Shown: piece by piece, positions 1-10,277 of the stretch
Numbering within the stretch: position 1 is the first letter of the stretch
How the letters are laid out: each line of letters begins with the position of its first letter
Origin: Dioscorea cayenensis subsp. rotundata
Taxonomy: Eukaryota; Streptophyta; Magnoliopsida; Dioscoreales; Dioscoreaceae
DNA length: 64,000 nt
Direction: 5' to 3'
Assembly (NCBI RefSeq): GCF_009730915.1
Contig: NC_052477.1
Span: 18,181,688-18,245,687 of the forward strand
Position numbers and translations under genes: made by a program
Notes under the pieces: model-generated
What the model saw: the letters and a program-made list of their open reading frames with translations, nothing else
Told to the model about the DNA's origin: nothing
The model's database searches: none

Positions 1-473
1 ATTAAAGGTGGATGTGAAAATGACTAATATGCCCTTATTTTTTTTTAATTGCATTGTTGTTCTTGTGCTAAAGAAATAATTATTATGATTAACTTCTATT
101 ATTGGAAGTATCCTTAAGTTGATTTGTAATTAACACCATTAATTAATAGATAATTAATGATATTAATACTTAAATCCAAAAATTAGACCAAAATTGTAGT
201 ATTATAAAGTTAAATATTTATTTTTAATAATTAATTAGTTACTTTTTTTCAATATTTCAAAAAAAATATAATTAAAAATAACTCATTATTATATATACAA
301 GAACATTTATTTACATAAGGGACATAAGTGTCATTTTACCATATTTACTTTTTTTACTTTTCCTATTTCCAATAAATTACTCTTCAAAAGTTACCAATCA
401 AACACATTCTTCATTCTCACTCCTACTCCACTCCCCCTCATGTCACTCCTATTCTACTCCTTACAACCAAAAA
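1..473. other. AT-rich non-coding flank
   Basis: Very AT-rich sequence with poly-T and poly-A runs and only short chance reading frames. I see no gene, RNA or terminal repeat in it. It lies next to the CACTA-like repeats and may be host intergenic DNA. Confidence 0.5.
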
Positions 474-958
474 CACTCAAGAAAAACTACTTCTTTCTAT
501 GACCAGTTGCCGTCGTAAAAACTTAAATGTCGTTGCAAAATATTTTTTGTGACGGCATATGGCCGTCGCATGTTGTCGTATCTGCTTCCATCACAAAATA
601 TAGTTTTTGCAACCAACCATAGCAAAAAAATAGTTTTTACGACATCAAAGTGCCGTCGCAAAAAAGTAAATATCTAGTCACAAAAACATTAATAAGGTGG
701 CAAATTAAGACGATGAAATATTTTTTGCAACGGCAACTAGTCATCGCAATTGGTGTTATTTGCAACGACATACTGTCCATCGCAAAAGGTATTATTTCGG
801 GAATTAATATTTTTTATGACTAGTTTTGGATCGTCACAAATGAGTGTTATTTGCTACCAATCAGGATTGGTCGCAAATGAATATTTTTACTATGAATTGA
901 TGCCATCACATATAAATCTTATTTGTGACCAAGTTGTCACAAATATTTCATGAAAAAA
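474..958. repeat. CACTA-type subterminal repeat region (truncated DNA transposon)
   Basis: The stretch begins with CACTCAAGAAAAAC, which resembles the CACTACAAGAAAA terminus of plant CACTA (En/Spm) elements. It then carries about nine degenerate copies of a GCCGTCGCAAAA-like motif (near 507, 528, 557, 651, 738, 774, 829, 867 and 902), spaced roughly 20-90 bp apart. Short subterminal motifs repeated inside the termini are a hallmark of CACTA elements, where they bind transposase. I do not see the matching right terminus or a 3-bp duplication, so the element is probably truncated or decayed. Other DNA transposons with GACGGC-rich ends remain possible. Confidence 0.45.
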
Positions 959-1662
959 TGGATAGCATACACCTCATTAATTAGAATCCTATATTACAAT
1001 ATAATTGAAACTATATAACAACAAGCTTAAACATAACATACTCATTTACCACAACATTGAGTCAATTTATCATGTAAACCCAATAGTAGGTTAACATCAA
1101 TTTATGTCTAACAAAATTAAGTATTAAAGACTTCTACAAAACAATGACACAATAAAAGTTCAAAACATGAAACTAAATAAGTGTACAAAATTAAATGTCA
1201 TAGACATTTATAAACATTGATTCGATAAAAGTTTGAAAAATGAAATTCAATGAGAGTTGATAACATTCAAAACATTTAAATATTCAATCATCATCATCAT
1301 CTTCATCTTCACCACTATCTTCATTTTCATCGTGATCATCATCTTTTTCGAAATCTTCCTCCAAGCTATTCTCATTGTCATATTTTTCATTAGCATTTTC
1401 ATGAGGGACATCTTTTTTTCATTATCAATATCTGAATGTTATCATTTATAAACCTGTGGCAAGAAAATCTTAAGAAAATAATTTTAGACTAAAAACAAGT
1501 GTAAATAATACTAAATATCTAAAATATGCAATATTATATGTATCTTTACTGTATAACTAACAAATTTGTTAATGTTATAATAGTATCTTTCACAAATTAC
1601 AAAAATATGAAAATCCAAAGCATTTCTTCAAATTTAAGAAGATATAAAACAAACCTTAAAAG
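959..1662 (-). other. AT-rich interval with a short acidic reading frame, possible transposase tail
   Basis: Mostly AT-rich. On the minus strand a 43-codon frame ends at a TGA at 1284-1286 and reads as a strongly acidic tail rich in Asp and Glu, ending in four Asp. An in-frame stop lies just upstream, so there is no complete exon. Acidic C-termini occur in CACTA-encoded proteins and the tract lies beside the CACTA-like repeats, so it may be a remnant of that element. A (GAT)n-like low-complexity origin is equally possible. Confidence 0.25.
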
Positions 1663-2303
1663 CAAGGTTGCCGAACCCGGACCGGTCCAATCGGTTCGAT
1701 GGAAAAATTCGGAGCCGGCTATGAGGCCGGTCAAGTCATCCTATTCAACTTGGACTTTTTATGACATGGATAAGAACTCAGAACATGGCCGGTTTAACCA
1801 GGAACCGGTTAAATCGGCTGGTCAAACCAGCCAGATCTATAGGTGATAGAGAGATGAAAATGAACGTAGTGAATCAACAGCCACTCGTAGAGAAGTGAAA
1901 CAACTAATGAAAAGAGAGGTTTTTCGTGAGGGTGAAGCGACATGAAGAAACACTTTGAGTTTCACGATTCACAAGAAGTTTTTTATTTTTATTTTAATTT
2001 TTTTAGTCCCTAGTTTTTTAGTCCCTAGAGCAGATGATGTTTTTTATTTTATTTTTTCATTTTTAAAAATATTTTATAGTTTGAAAAAATTAATGATTAT
2101 ATAAAATTAAAATTTTAAATATCTAATTAAGTAATTATGCTTTTTTAATTAAAAATAGAGTTTATATTTTATTTTTATAATTATTAAATTTTATAATATA
2201 TTTTATAATATTTATTATTAATCTCGGTCCAATTGTGTTGGACCCGAATCTATTGACCCTTGTCTTATCCAAGTCAATGTCCGGATCAGTTCGAACAACC
2301 TTA
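1663..2303. mobile_element. Non-autonomous hAT element, 641 bp
   Basis: The ends are CAAGGTTG on the left and CAACCTTA on the right, forming short terminal inverted repeats. Subterminal sequence is rich in CCGG and GGTTCGA-type motifs. The 8-bp sequence CTTAAAAG directly flanks both sides (1655-1662 and 2304-2311), the duplication size typical of hAT transposases, and the terminus fits the hAT CARRG form. The interior is AT-rich with no transposase frame. It shares termini and GACCCGG-like subterminal sequence with the element at 10278-11142, so both belong to one family moved in trans. Confidence 0.7.
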
Positions 2304-3244
2304 CTTAAAAGAAATGATTCACTAATTTCTGTACTAGATTGATTGCCGCCCCTTCCCAATGTGTCACTAACGGAAGCCAACATGAGCAAAGGAACAAGGA
2401 CAAGTACGGGAAATGTAAATAAAAGAACATGTCAATGGATAAAGGTGTTTAATAAATGTCAAGTGTCAAGAATTGAGTGGACTGAAGGAAATGCAGCCAT
2501 GCAGACTTTTCTCATAAGATTTATGAGATATCATCATCATTTTATGAAAGATTTAAACTGCCACTTCCTGATTTCCCTTTCCCCCAAAACAACTTTTACA
2601 CATTAAACTTCCATTAATACTCGATGATCAAAAAGCAATGCAAATATTGTTCTTTTCAAGGGCTTAACTTGACTTTGTAAACTGGCATCAATTCAAATAG
2701 CAAAATGATAACCTGATTCACATTTCAATTATAAACGAACTTTAGAAATAGATAATTTACAAAGATGGAAGATCATTCTGCCATTAATACTTCAATGGGT
2801 ACAAGATTACTCAAAGATTTCAGCTAACCAATATTTCACTTATGTGTCTCCATTGGTGTTGCGGCTGTTGCCTTGCAAATATATGTAAAATCATTCTTTC
2901 CAAGGTCGGTGGTAGGCAAACGTTATGAGTGTGCATCTGCAAATAAATACAAATAGATTTCGTGGAAATATCTACAAATATATATATATATATATAGAAT
3001 TCTGAATGGTCCATTCTGTCAATTATTAAGTAATTTCTAACAGTAATCAGTTATTCTATCAAATTGGATTGATATAACACCATCCTGATGTCTAAAACCA
3101 AATAACGAGCCTAAAAGTATAGAGTGAAAGATGCCTCCAATGTACAGCAAAAGAATTTGTAAGAACAAAGGAAAAGAATTGAAGTACCAGATTGGCTAGA
3201 TGCTTACAGGAATTGGCACAACCAGTCCATGTCTTTCTAACAGC
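2304..3244. other. Non-coding interval downstream of the cpFtsY remnant
   Basis: No exon, terminal repeat or RNA gene is recognisable here. It contains an AT dinucleotide run near 2980-2995. Because the cpFtsY exons read on the minus strand and stop at 3245, its right part may hold that gene's 3' untranslated region, but no polyadenylation signal stands out. Confidence 0.4.
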
Positions 3245-3726
3245 TCAAGAGAAAATAGCATCAACAAAGGCCTCAGCATTGAAAGGCTGTAGGTCATCCA
3301 CCCCTTCGCCATCACCCACAAATTTTACAGGGATTCCAAGCTCATAAACAACACTGACCTGTATAAGTAGAAGAAAGGGATCATAAAAGATTATGGCATT
3401 ACCACGCAGCCACCTCGAGCAGAACCATCAAGCTTTGTCAAAATAAAGCCCATGATTCCAACCACCTGTTTTAAGTTTGAGAACCAAATTCCAAGTTTTA
3501 ACAGTAAAAACAAAACCTATTTTGGTGCAAGAAAAATGGATAAATGTCCTATGATAACAACTCAGAACAAACAACGTCAGCATGCTTTGCATATGCAAGA
3601 CAAATTGTTTAAGAATGTACTTCATCACTACTTGAAATTGTTTTAGATGAAGGTTACCTCATGAAATTCTCTTGCTTGAGGTAGCATATTAAAGCCTGTT
3701 GTTCCATCCAAAACCAGCAAGACCTC
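3245..3726 (-). CDS. CPFTSY: Chloroplast SRP receptor FtsY homologue, last three coding exons (partial)
   Basis: Three minus-strand exons with GT-AG borders read in order as the C-terminal part of the cpFtsY GTPase (G domain). Exon at 3658-3726 (23 codons) contains LLVLDGTTGFNMLPQAREF. Exon at 3403-3465 (21 codons) contains the TKLDGSARGG region, which includes the guanine-specificity TKLD motif. Exon at 3245-3358 (37 codons and TGA) contains ELGIPVKFVG and ends EAFVDAIFS. The protein is the thylakoid and stromal receptor that docks the chloroplast signal recognition particle when light-harvesting proteins are inserted. The upstream exons (N domain, P-loop, transit peptide) are not found in the 1.2 kb upstream before the SLP fragment, so this is a truncated gene or a gene with a very long intron. 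Substitutions such as VYELG and VGDGEG at usually conserved positions hint at relaxed constraint. Confidence 0.85.
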
Positions 3727-5072
3727 CTGTAGAAATCATATAAAGTGTCATGTTAGGCACAAAAATTCCAAATATCCACATGAGAAATTGGAACACAATT
3801 ACTACAATATATCAACCTTCCGATATTTTATATTAAACGCCCTTATTATTTAATCATACATTAACCAACACCCACATACAATATATCAGTTGAGATTTTT
3901 CTGATGATAATCCACAGACAAGAAAGACAAAGAAATGCACACATGATTACTTTATCGGCAAGATTTACAGCAAAAAATAGTGTAAAGGAAAGGATTGGTA
4001 GGAATCACAATAACAATACTTCTCCATGCGTAGGTTTGAATTTCTATTTAAAAGTTACAAACCTACTAGAGTAAACTCAGTGATATAAGCAATTTAGAAG
4101 AATAACCAAAGGAACAACTTCAGTGTATGTTCAAGATGAAAGACGGCAGACTACCTCACTCTTCTCCAATACTTAACTTGCCTATGCTCTTCTCAAAACA
4201 AAATTAAGTATGAATGCTAGGGAAACACATCCTCAAACAAAATTAGCAAAAGGCAACAACACAAAAGAATCCTCAAATCTACCTCTCAGCACCATTTAAA
4301 CCTTGCATCAAGAGCAGTTGTTATTACAGTAATGTAAATGAATATTAAAAGCATCCAAACACAGCACAAATCAAATTCCCGGATTTCATAGTTATTCCTC
4401 AATATAAATGAGATGAGGCACCAGACTATTTCATGCTTGAGTGGTACAGCAAACAGAATGGTTGATAAACATATAATTGCATATCAAACTCCAAATATTG
4501 GCACAAGAAACTATTACTACCTAGAAGTAATGTTGCACTCAGTTAAAAGTCAGAACAAATTGTACTAAATGTAAGCCAAGGACTCATTTAATAATCATTA
4601 TAAAAATTCACAAGAGTCTTGATGCAGACCATGAGGGAATCAGATTGGATGCTACAAACAAGAATTATCTTGTTCATTATAAAATAAATAAAACAAAATG
4701 TCCACAGAATTATCTTCAATTTTATATTGAACTAACAGCATCTGAAGACATGTAAAAGTTAAGTAATTAACAAATAAACTAATGAACTAGCAACTTATGA
4801 CTCTTTTTCAATGCTTACTCATCACTGCTTAGACCAAACAATCTGTAAAAATTTTCATGCTGGAAAAATTTTCAGATTGAATATTATTCTAGGAGCTTTC
4901 CTCATCACAAAGAAGAAAGAAGAAGAAGAAAGAGAAAAGGCTCACTAGAATGAAGCTACAAGCGCGGCTGAGGCTCCGCCGAAGCACTCAATGGGGTCAA
5001 CGATGTGGAGAGCGTCGCAGACCCAACTGGAATAGCTGAGAAAACCAAGAAAGGCAATTAGGGCATTACCAA
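3727..5072. other. Non-coding DNA between the cpFtsY exons and the SLP fragment
   Basis: AT-rich without recognisable exons of either neighbour, and without repeat termini. On the minus strand, 4960-5090 keeps an open frame ending LVASF, but it does not follow the expected continuation of the phosphatase and I could not assign it. This may be a long intron or decayed host DNA. Confidence 0.4.
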
Positions 5073-5292
5073 CTACCAAGGGCGATGATGCTGCAGGACA
5101 GGTACGTCGGCGAAGGGGATCCAGGCGAAAAGGTCCTTGGGAGTGGGCACGTCCTTGTAGAGATGCTTTATGGTGCAACCAAAGTGGAACCAGACTGCCC
5201 AGCGCCGGAACTCGTCGAGGCCTTCCCTTGTGACGTAGCAGAAATCTCCGTCGACATTCATGACCTTATGGTCACTGAGAACGGAGTGAATG
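5073..5292 (-). pseudogene. Shewanella-like protein phosphatase (SLP1-type), downstream fragment
   Basis: The minus strand reads VMNVDGDFCYVTREGLDEF followed by RRWAVWFHFG and a PKDLFAWIP segment. This is the region just after the metal-binding GNHE motif of plant SLP phosphatases, PPP-family calcineurin-like enzymes, of which SLP1 is chloroplast-targeted. Here the GNHE position reads SDHK, so two metal or catalytic positions are altered. Similarity ends near 5090. Removing the retroelement at 5293-16295 with one copy of its 5-bp duplication puts this fragment directly in frame with 16296-16531. The fragment lies on the same strand as the cpFtsY exons. Motif loss and a stop in the partner fragment make it a pseudogene. 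Confidence 0.75.
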
Positions 5293-5548
5293 TGATCCAG
5301 TCTTTCCGCATATTAGCTCGACTGTAACCCAATCCACCTGCAACTGACAGGAAGACAGAACCACAAGCAAATTTAACTTCAACAGCAAGAGTAAACATGA
5401 CTAATTCTCATGAGATTCAGCAAGAGGGGGATTCGGGAATAATATCCAAAGATCTAGAACCCTAATGCGAAGAACAAACAACCAATAACAATAGAGGAAT
5501 CCGAGGATGGCTTCTGGGGATTCAGAACCATAGAATAAAAGTCACCCA

Positions 5549-5869
5549 TGTTGAACCAAAGAGAATAAGATATGGACTCAGATAACACACAAGTCAAACA
5601 GGATAACTGAAGCTTAATATGAATTAAGACTTGACTTACAAAACCAAAAGGCAATACAATATATATAGAACGAAAAGTAACATAAAGGACATAGGATTCT
5701 GACTCAGCACACATGCATTAAAGTAAAGAGATAAAGGGGCCATCCAATCAGAGCCCAGCATTTCTTCGAGACGCCCAATCACTACAGCGCCGAATCTCCA
5801 CCATGCAACGTACGTAGAGAGGTCAAATCTAGCAACCTTGGTCATGGTTTAGAGTAACATGTTCCAACA
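5549..5869 (-). repeat. Copia 3' LTR
   Basis: Left copy of the 321-bp LTR, bounded by TG and CA and preceded by the ACCCA duplication. It matches 9910-10230 with only a few substitutions. Confidence 0.92.
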
Positions 5870-5880
5870 CACTCCCCTTA
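5870..5880 (-). other. Copia polypurine tract
   Basis: On the minus strand the bases TAAGGGGAGTG directly abut the 3' LTR, the position and composition of the plus-strand primer site for reverse transcription. Confidence 0.8.
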
Positions 5881-6663
5881 CTTAGAACCTCGCACTCCAA
5901 GCTTGCTTCTGAAGAATTCAAACTTGCTGCACGGCAGTCCCTTTGTGAAAATATCCGCGACCTGTACATTGGTGCTACAGTGTACAACGCTGATGACATT
6001 TTCTTTAATCAGATCACGGATGAAGTGGTATCTTGTGTCGATATGTTTTGTTCGACTGTGGTGAACGGGGTTATGCGCTATGGAGATTGCAGAACAATTG
6101 TCGCAATTAATGATTGTAGGATACAACTGCTCAACGTTCATATCTGCCAATAGACGATGTAACCAGACTGCTTCACATGCAGCGGAAGTAACAGAGATGT
6201 ACTCCGCCTCGGTACTAGACAGGGCTGTCACTGGCTGTTTCTTGGAACACCAAGCAATTGCTCCTGAACCAAGAGAGAAAACCCAACAAGTAGTGCTCCG
6301 ACGATCCTCTGGTGATCCTCCACAATTACTGTCGGAATACCCAACAAGTTTGAACTGGTCATTCTTAACATAATGTATTCCGTATCCAGTGGTGCTACTC
6401 ACATATCGTAAGATTCGCTTGACTGCCCCATATTGATGCTTTGTTGGCGTTTGCATGAAGCGTGCCACAACGGAGACGGCATGCATTAAGTCAGGGTGAG
6501 TGTGAATAAGATAGAGAAGGTTCCCTACTAATCTCATGTATTTGGTGCAATCTGCATCCCCGGATCCATCCTCCGTTTGTAGTTTTTCGTTTGGATTTAT
6601 TGGTCCTCCAACAGGATTGCAGTGCAACAACCTAGCTTTGCTCAAAAGGTCTTCAGCATACTT
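5881..6663 (-). pseudogene. Copia RNase H domain (C-terminal part of pol)
   Basis: An open frame of about 260 codons continues in the same frame as the reverse transcriptase, separated from it by a single TGA at 6664-6666. It contains the Copia connection and RNase H signatures: LVGNLLYLIHTHPDLMHAV, then YSDSNCGGSPEDRRSTTCW, then TALSSTEAEY, then KHIDTRYHFIRD, and VADIFTKGLP near the end. The catalytic Asp and Glu positions of RNase H (SD and STEAE) are visible. This domain degrades the RNA strand in RNA:DNA hybrids during replication of the element. The frame ends at 5878, just before the polypurine tract. Confidence 0.9.
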
Positions 6664-7300
6664 TCATTGAGAGACGAACAGAGAATCCTTGCATTGTGTG
6701 ACCTCCAAGCCAAGAAAGTATTTTAGTTGTCCAAGATCAGACATCTCGAATACTTTCATCATGCTTTCCTTGAATTGAGTTAGCAATTCAATCGAACTTC
6801 CCATATATATAATATCATCGACATAGAGACATAGCAGCAAGGTTTCTGCATTTGCAATCGTCTTCCTATACACCGTTGGTTCATTTGTACTTCTTACGAA
6901 TCCCGCTTGTTGAAAATAAGCATCAATTCGACTGTACCAGGCTCGTGGTGCTTGTCGAAGCCCATACAACGCCTTGCGAAGTCGGTAGACATGATCTTCT
7001 TTTCCTTTGATACCAAAACCTTCTGGCTGCCGAACATAAACTTCTTCCATTAGCTCACCATTTAAGAACGCCATTTTGACATCCAACTGAAAAATTCTCC
7101 ATCCTCGTTGAACACCAACAGCGAGAAAAAGTCTAACTGTTTCCATCCGAGCCACCGGGGAGAATATCTCATCAAAATCAACTCCCTCAACTTGACTGTA
7201 GCCATTGGCCACAACCCTTGCCTTCTTTCTCAGTAATGTTCCATCAGGATTGTATTTGGACTTGAAAACCCATTTCAAGCCAATGGCCTTCTTTTTTTTT
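6664..7300 (-). pseudogene. Copia reverse transcriptase domain
   Basis: Reading frame 6664-7278 covers the core polymerase: KARVVANGYSQVEGVDF, FSPVARMETVRLFLAV, LDVKMAFLNGEL, LYGLRQAPRAWY and the catalytic YVDDIIYMG block, with both active-site Asp intact. It ends in a TGA (6664-6666) where relatives usually have Arg, consistent with CGA to TGA deamination. The N-terminal side is lost in frame at an A homopolymer near 7290-7300, between a Trp-Glu-Leu segment and the AIG-LKWVFK start. The element could therefore not make a full Pol protein. Confidence 0.9.
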
Positions 7301-7799
7301 CTGGTAGAGTGGTTAACTCCCAGGTTTTCTTCTTATGAATCGCCTCTAACTCCTCCTGCATAGGAGCGAGCTATCCTTCATCCTTGGCCGCGTCAACGAA
7401 TGATGTAGGATCTGCAGCAGTTAGAGCGAAGGAACATTCATCGTATATATCAGTTAAGCTTCTATACCTTGACGGTGGATCATCATCTTCAGTTGTGTTG
7501 ATTGGGAGCGAAGGTCGTGAGTTGTCGTGATCCTGAGATGTAACCAGCTGTCCATCTGGAATATCACTTGGAGAGAGGGCACCTTGATCAGCTACATCTC
7601 CTTCATTTTCATCATCAAATGGTACACAGTTTCTTGCAACTGAGTCAACGTCTCCTGCCCAATTCCACTTCCTCTTTTCAAAGAACTTTACATTTCTATT
7701 GACTTGCACTTTCTTTGTGAGTGGGTCAAAGATCTTGTATGCCTTGGCATTATTGCAATACCCAATGAATACCCCGGGAGTGGACTTGGAGTCAAGTTT
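7301..7799 (-). pseudogene. Copia linker between integrase and reverse transcriptase
   Basis: Frame 7371-7709 reads the C-terminal integrase part (NRNVKFFEKRKWNW) followed by the typical acidic, Ser/Pro-rich, poorly conserved linker and the FALTAADPTSFVDAAKDEG segment. A TAG at 7371-7373 replaces a usually conserved Trp. A TGA just below 7800, after QQR, separates it from the upstream integrase frame and again fits CGA to TGA. Confidence 0.8.
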
Positions 7800-8530
7800 T
7801 CATCTCTGTTGTGGGTCAACGAGAGAGTAAGTCAGGCACCCGAATATTCTAAAGTGCTTCACGCCTGGCTTTGATCCCGTCAACGCCTCATATGGAGTTT
7901 GGTCTTCAAGTACCGAGGTTGGTGATCTGTTTAGGATATGAATGGCGGTGCTCACAGCCTCGGCCCAAAACTGTGTAGGCATCGACATTTCTTTCAACAT
8001 TGTACGTGCCATCTCAATCACGGTACGATTCTTTCGTTCCGCGATTCCGTTTTGCTGTGGAAAGCGCGGTGCAGTGAATTGTTGCCGAATTCCGGTGAGC
8101 TCACAGAATGATTTGAATTCCTTAGCTATGAATTCTCCACCACGGTCCGTACGGAGGGATTTTAGTGGCAATGAGAGCTGTCTCTCAACAAAGAGCTTGA
8201 ATAGCTTGAATTTCTCCAATGTATCAGATTTCCTTTGAAGAAAATTAACCCAACTGTGGCGAGAGTAATCATCCGTTAGTAAGAAGAAGTATATATTACC
8301 TCCTAATGACGAAGTTTGCATTGGTCATCAAGATCCCCATGAACCAACTCCAGAGGTGCGTTTGATCTCCTAGCATGCCCAGTGGGAAAAACAACTCTTG
8401 TCTGCTAACCCAATTAACAGGATTCACAAAGTTCAATGTTATGAATTTCTAGAAGTCCATCAACCATTTGCTTCTTTGCCAAATGTTTAAGGCTTCTCTG
8501 GTTCAAATGACCATAGCATTTATGCTAGAT
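7800..8530 (-). pseudogene. Copia integrase with GAG-pre-integrase zinc-binding segment
   Basis: Upstream part (about 8420-8530) gives HLNQRSLKHLAKKQMVDGL and a CESC motif, the HHCC-type GAG-pre-integrase module. The core, 7800-8321, contains TDDYSRHSWVNFL, LRTDRGGEFIAKEF, FTAPRFPQQNGIAERKNRT and FWAEAVSTAIHILNRSP, giving the D-D-E catalytic triad of integrases. The two parts are out of frame with each other at about 8318-8325, just before MQTSS. Integrase inserts the cDNA and makes the 5-bp target duplications seen here. Confidence 0.9.
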
Positions 8531-8854
8531 CTCAGATAGTTCTTCTCCACTTTGAGCTGCATTTGCTGCTCCAACATCATTTGCTTCAAGAGGGAAAAGT
8601 CTATGAGAAGTCATACTCACTTATGCGATTTTGGCTTTGGTGGTTGCATCCCTGATGACACATTCACCTTCTGCGAATTCCACTGAATATCCAGTGCTCA
8701 TTAGCTGCCCGACACTCAACAAGTTGTGTGTGAGATGAGGCACGTACTGCACATTGGTCAGAGTGTTTGTTCTCCCACAGCCGGAGCGAAGAGCAATGGA
8801 GCCAATCCCACTAACTTGCAGGATTTTACCATCACCTAGCCTGATGGTTTGATT
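8531..8854 (-). pseudogene. Copia protease C-terminal half (decayed)
   Basis: This lies between the protease active-site segment and the GAG-pre-integrase module, where the rest of the aspartic protease belongs. On the minus strand short segments compatible with it can be read (a RLGDGKIL-like start near 8840, then VSGIGSIALRSG and LTNVQYVPHL), but they are split by stops. Confidence 0.6.
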
Positions 8855-9235
8855 TTAAACTTCCTCCAAGTTCTGAAATAACATCCTATTTCCTGACATA
8901 TGATTAGAATAGCCAGAGTCAATGAACCACATACCTCCTCCTTCACTTAAATCTTCACTAGAAGCCATGAACAACAGTCCTTCATCAGCCTCCTTGTTGT
9001 CTTTTGTGTCTTCAGCTAGGTTTGCTTCCATGTTCTTGTAATGACACTGAGATTTTATATGCCCATATCTCTTGCACCCAAAGCATTGTATTCCCTTATG
9101 CTGCTTATCTCCTTCAGTCACACGAGGTTGGTCTTGAGTGCCATCCACGACCATGGCCTCTTCCTCTGTGAAACCCTCGGCTTCGTCCTCTACCTCCACG
9201 GCTGCCATGCTCGCGAAATGAAGCTCCCTTGACAT
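8855..9235 (-). pseudogene. Copia gag zinc knuckle and start of aspartic protease
   Basis: The frame contains CFGCKRYGHIKSQC, a CX2CX4HX4C nucleic-acid-binding knuckle of Gag, about 35 codons before the protease start. WFIDSGYSNHMSGN carries the DSG catalytic motif of Copia proteases, with Tyr in place of the usual Cys or Ala after it. The ORF stops soon after FQNLEEV. Confidence 0.85.
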
Positions 9236-9878
9236 ATAATGCCCTCTCCTCCGTGTGATCTTGTTCTATATCTAGCCTGCTTTCTTGACCTCTGAGAGAT
9301 CCACTGAGTTCTTCAATGGTGAGAGAACTCAAATCCTTTGACTCAATGATAGAAGACAAACATGGCTGAATCTCGGAGTTAGACTTCGGAGAATCTTCCC
9401 AACAACGGCTGGATCACCGAGCTCCTCTCCTAGGGCCCGAATGTGATACCCTACGGTTAGCACCCTGCTAACGTAGTCTTGTATCTTTTCTCCGTGCTTC
9501 ATACGCGTATTTTCGAAGTCCTGTCAATGAGAATGAAGCTGAGCAGCTGCATTCTTGGAGCAACCTTGGTATTCTCCCTTCAAGATATCCCAGGCCATCT
9601 TCGCATTCCTCGTCTATGAGATTCGAATGAGAACCTTGGCATCAAGCGCCTGATGCCTGCTGTATTATACATAGAGCCTTTGCATTTCTCTTGATGTTCT
9701 CTGTTCTCTTGTGCTCATCTTCTTCTTCTTCTTCATTGTATCCTTTCTCAACCATTCCCCATAGATCTCGTGAGAGAAGGATCATCTCCATCTTCAAGCT
9801 CCACAGATTGTAGCCCTCTCCATTGAAGGGAGGTACAGTAACTTGAGAGGACCCAACGCCACTCCCATTCCCAGCCAT
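9114..9878 (-). pseudogene. Copia gag
   Basis: The gag start codon at 9876-9878 opens MAGNGSGVGSSQVTVPPFNG followed by the YNLWSLKMEMIL segment, the usual N-terminus of Copia Gag (DUF4219/UBN2-type). The frame breaks after about 78 codons, and later parts are readable in other frames: SSLTIEELSGSLRGQESRL at 9114-9359. It encodes the structural nucleocapsid-like protein that packages RNA. Several indels disrupt it. Confidence 0.8.
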
Positions 9879-9896
9879 TCACCTTCAAGATGGCTG

Positions 9897-9909
9897 TCTC
9901 TGATACTAC
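9897..9909 (-). other. Copia primer binding site
   Basis: Directly inside the 5' LTR the minus strand reads GTAGTATCAGAGA, close to the TGGTATCAGAGC complement of initiator-Met tRNA used by most plant Copia elements, with one mismatch in the core. Confidence 0.7.
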
Positions 9910-10230
9910 TGTTGAACCAAAGAGAAGAAGATATGGACTCAGATAACACACAAGTCAAACAGGATAACTGAAGCTTAATATGAATTAAGACTTGACTTAC
10001 AAAAGCAAAAGGCAATACAATATATATAGAACGAAAAGTAACATAAAGGACATAGGATTCTGACTCAGCACACATGCATTAAAGTAAAGAGATAAAAGGG
10101 CCATCCAATCAGAGCCCAGCATTTCTTTGAGACGCCCAATCACTACAGCGCCGAATCTCCATCATGCAACGTACGTAGAGAGGTCAAATCTAGCAACCTT
10201 GGTCATGGTTTAGAGTAACATGTTCCAACA
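9910..10230 (-). repeat. Copia 5' LTR
   Basis: Right copy of the 321-bp LTR, followed by the ACCCA duplication at 10231-10235. Carries the element promoter for minus-strand transcription. Confidence 0.92.
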
Positions 10231-10277
10231 ACCCAAACATACAAAGAGAAAGAGAAAAGGGGAAGAGAGCTCTAGAT

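Larger units (their letters stand above)
5549..10230 (-). mobile_element. Ty1/Copia retrotransposon, complete but inactive
   Basis: Two 321-bp LTRs (5549-5869 and 9910-10230) start TGTTGAACC and end TTCCAACA. The duplication ACCCA flanks the element at 5544-5548 and 10231-10235, and occurs once in the empty site (the right chromovirus LTR). Order on the minus strand is gag, protease, integrase, reverse transcriptase, RNase H, the diagnostic Copia order. LTRs are nearly identical, so insertion was fairly recent, yet the polyprotein carries several stops and frameshifts. It lies inside the 3' LTR of the chromovirus. Confidence 0.93.

Noticed and set aside
1257..1451. Plus-strand 64-codon hydrophobic frame as a membrane protein
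   Set aside because: It is the complement of an acidic GAT/GAA-rich tract; the hydrophobic Ile/Phe pattern is a by-product.
2960..3000. (TA)n microsatellite at 2980-2995 as a functional element
   Set aside because: Ordinary dinucleotide run in AT-rich plant DNA.
4945..5327. Plus-strand frame of 80 codons and minus-strand frame of 77 codons over the SLP fragment
   Set aside because: They are other-frame readings of the SLP pseudogene region; only the frame with MNVDGDF matches a known family.
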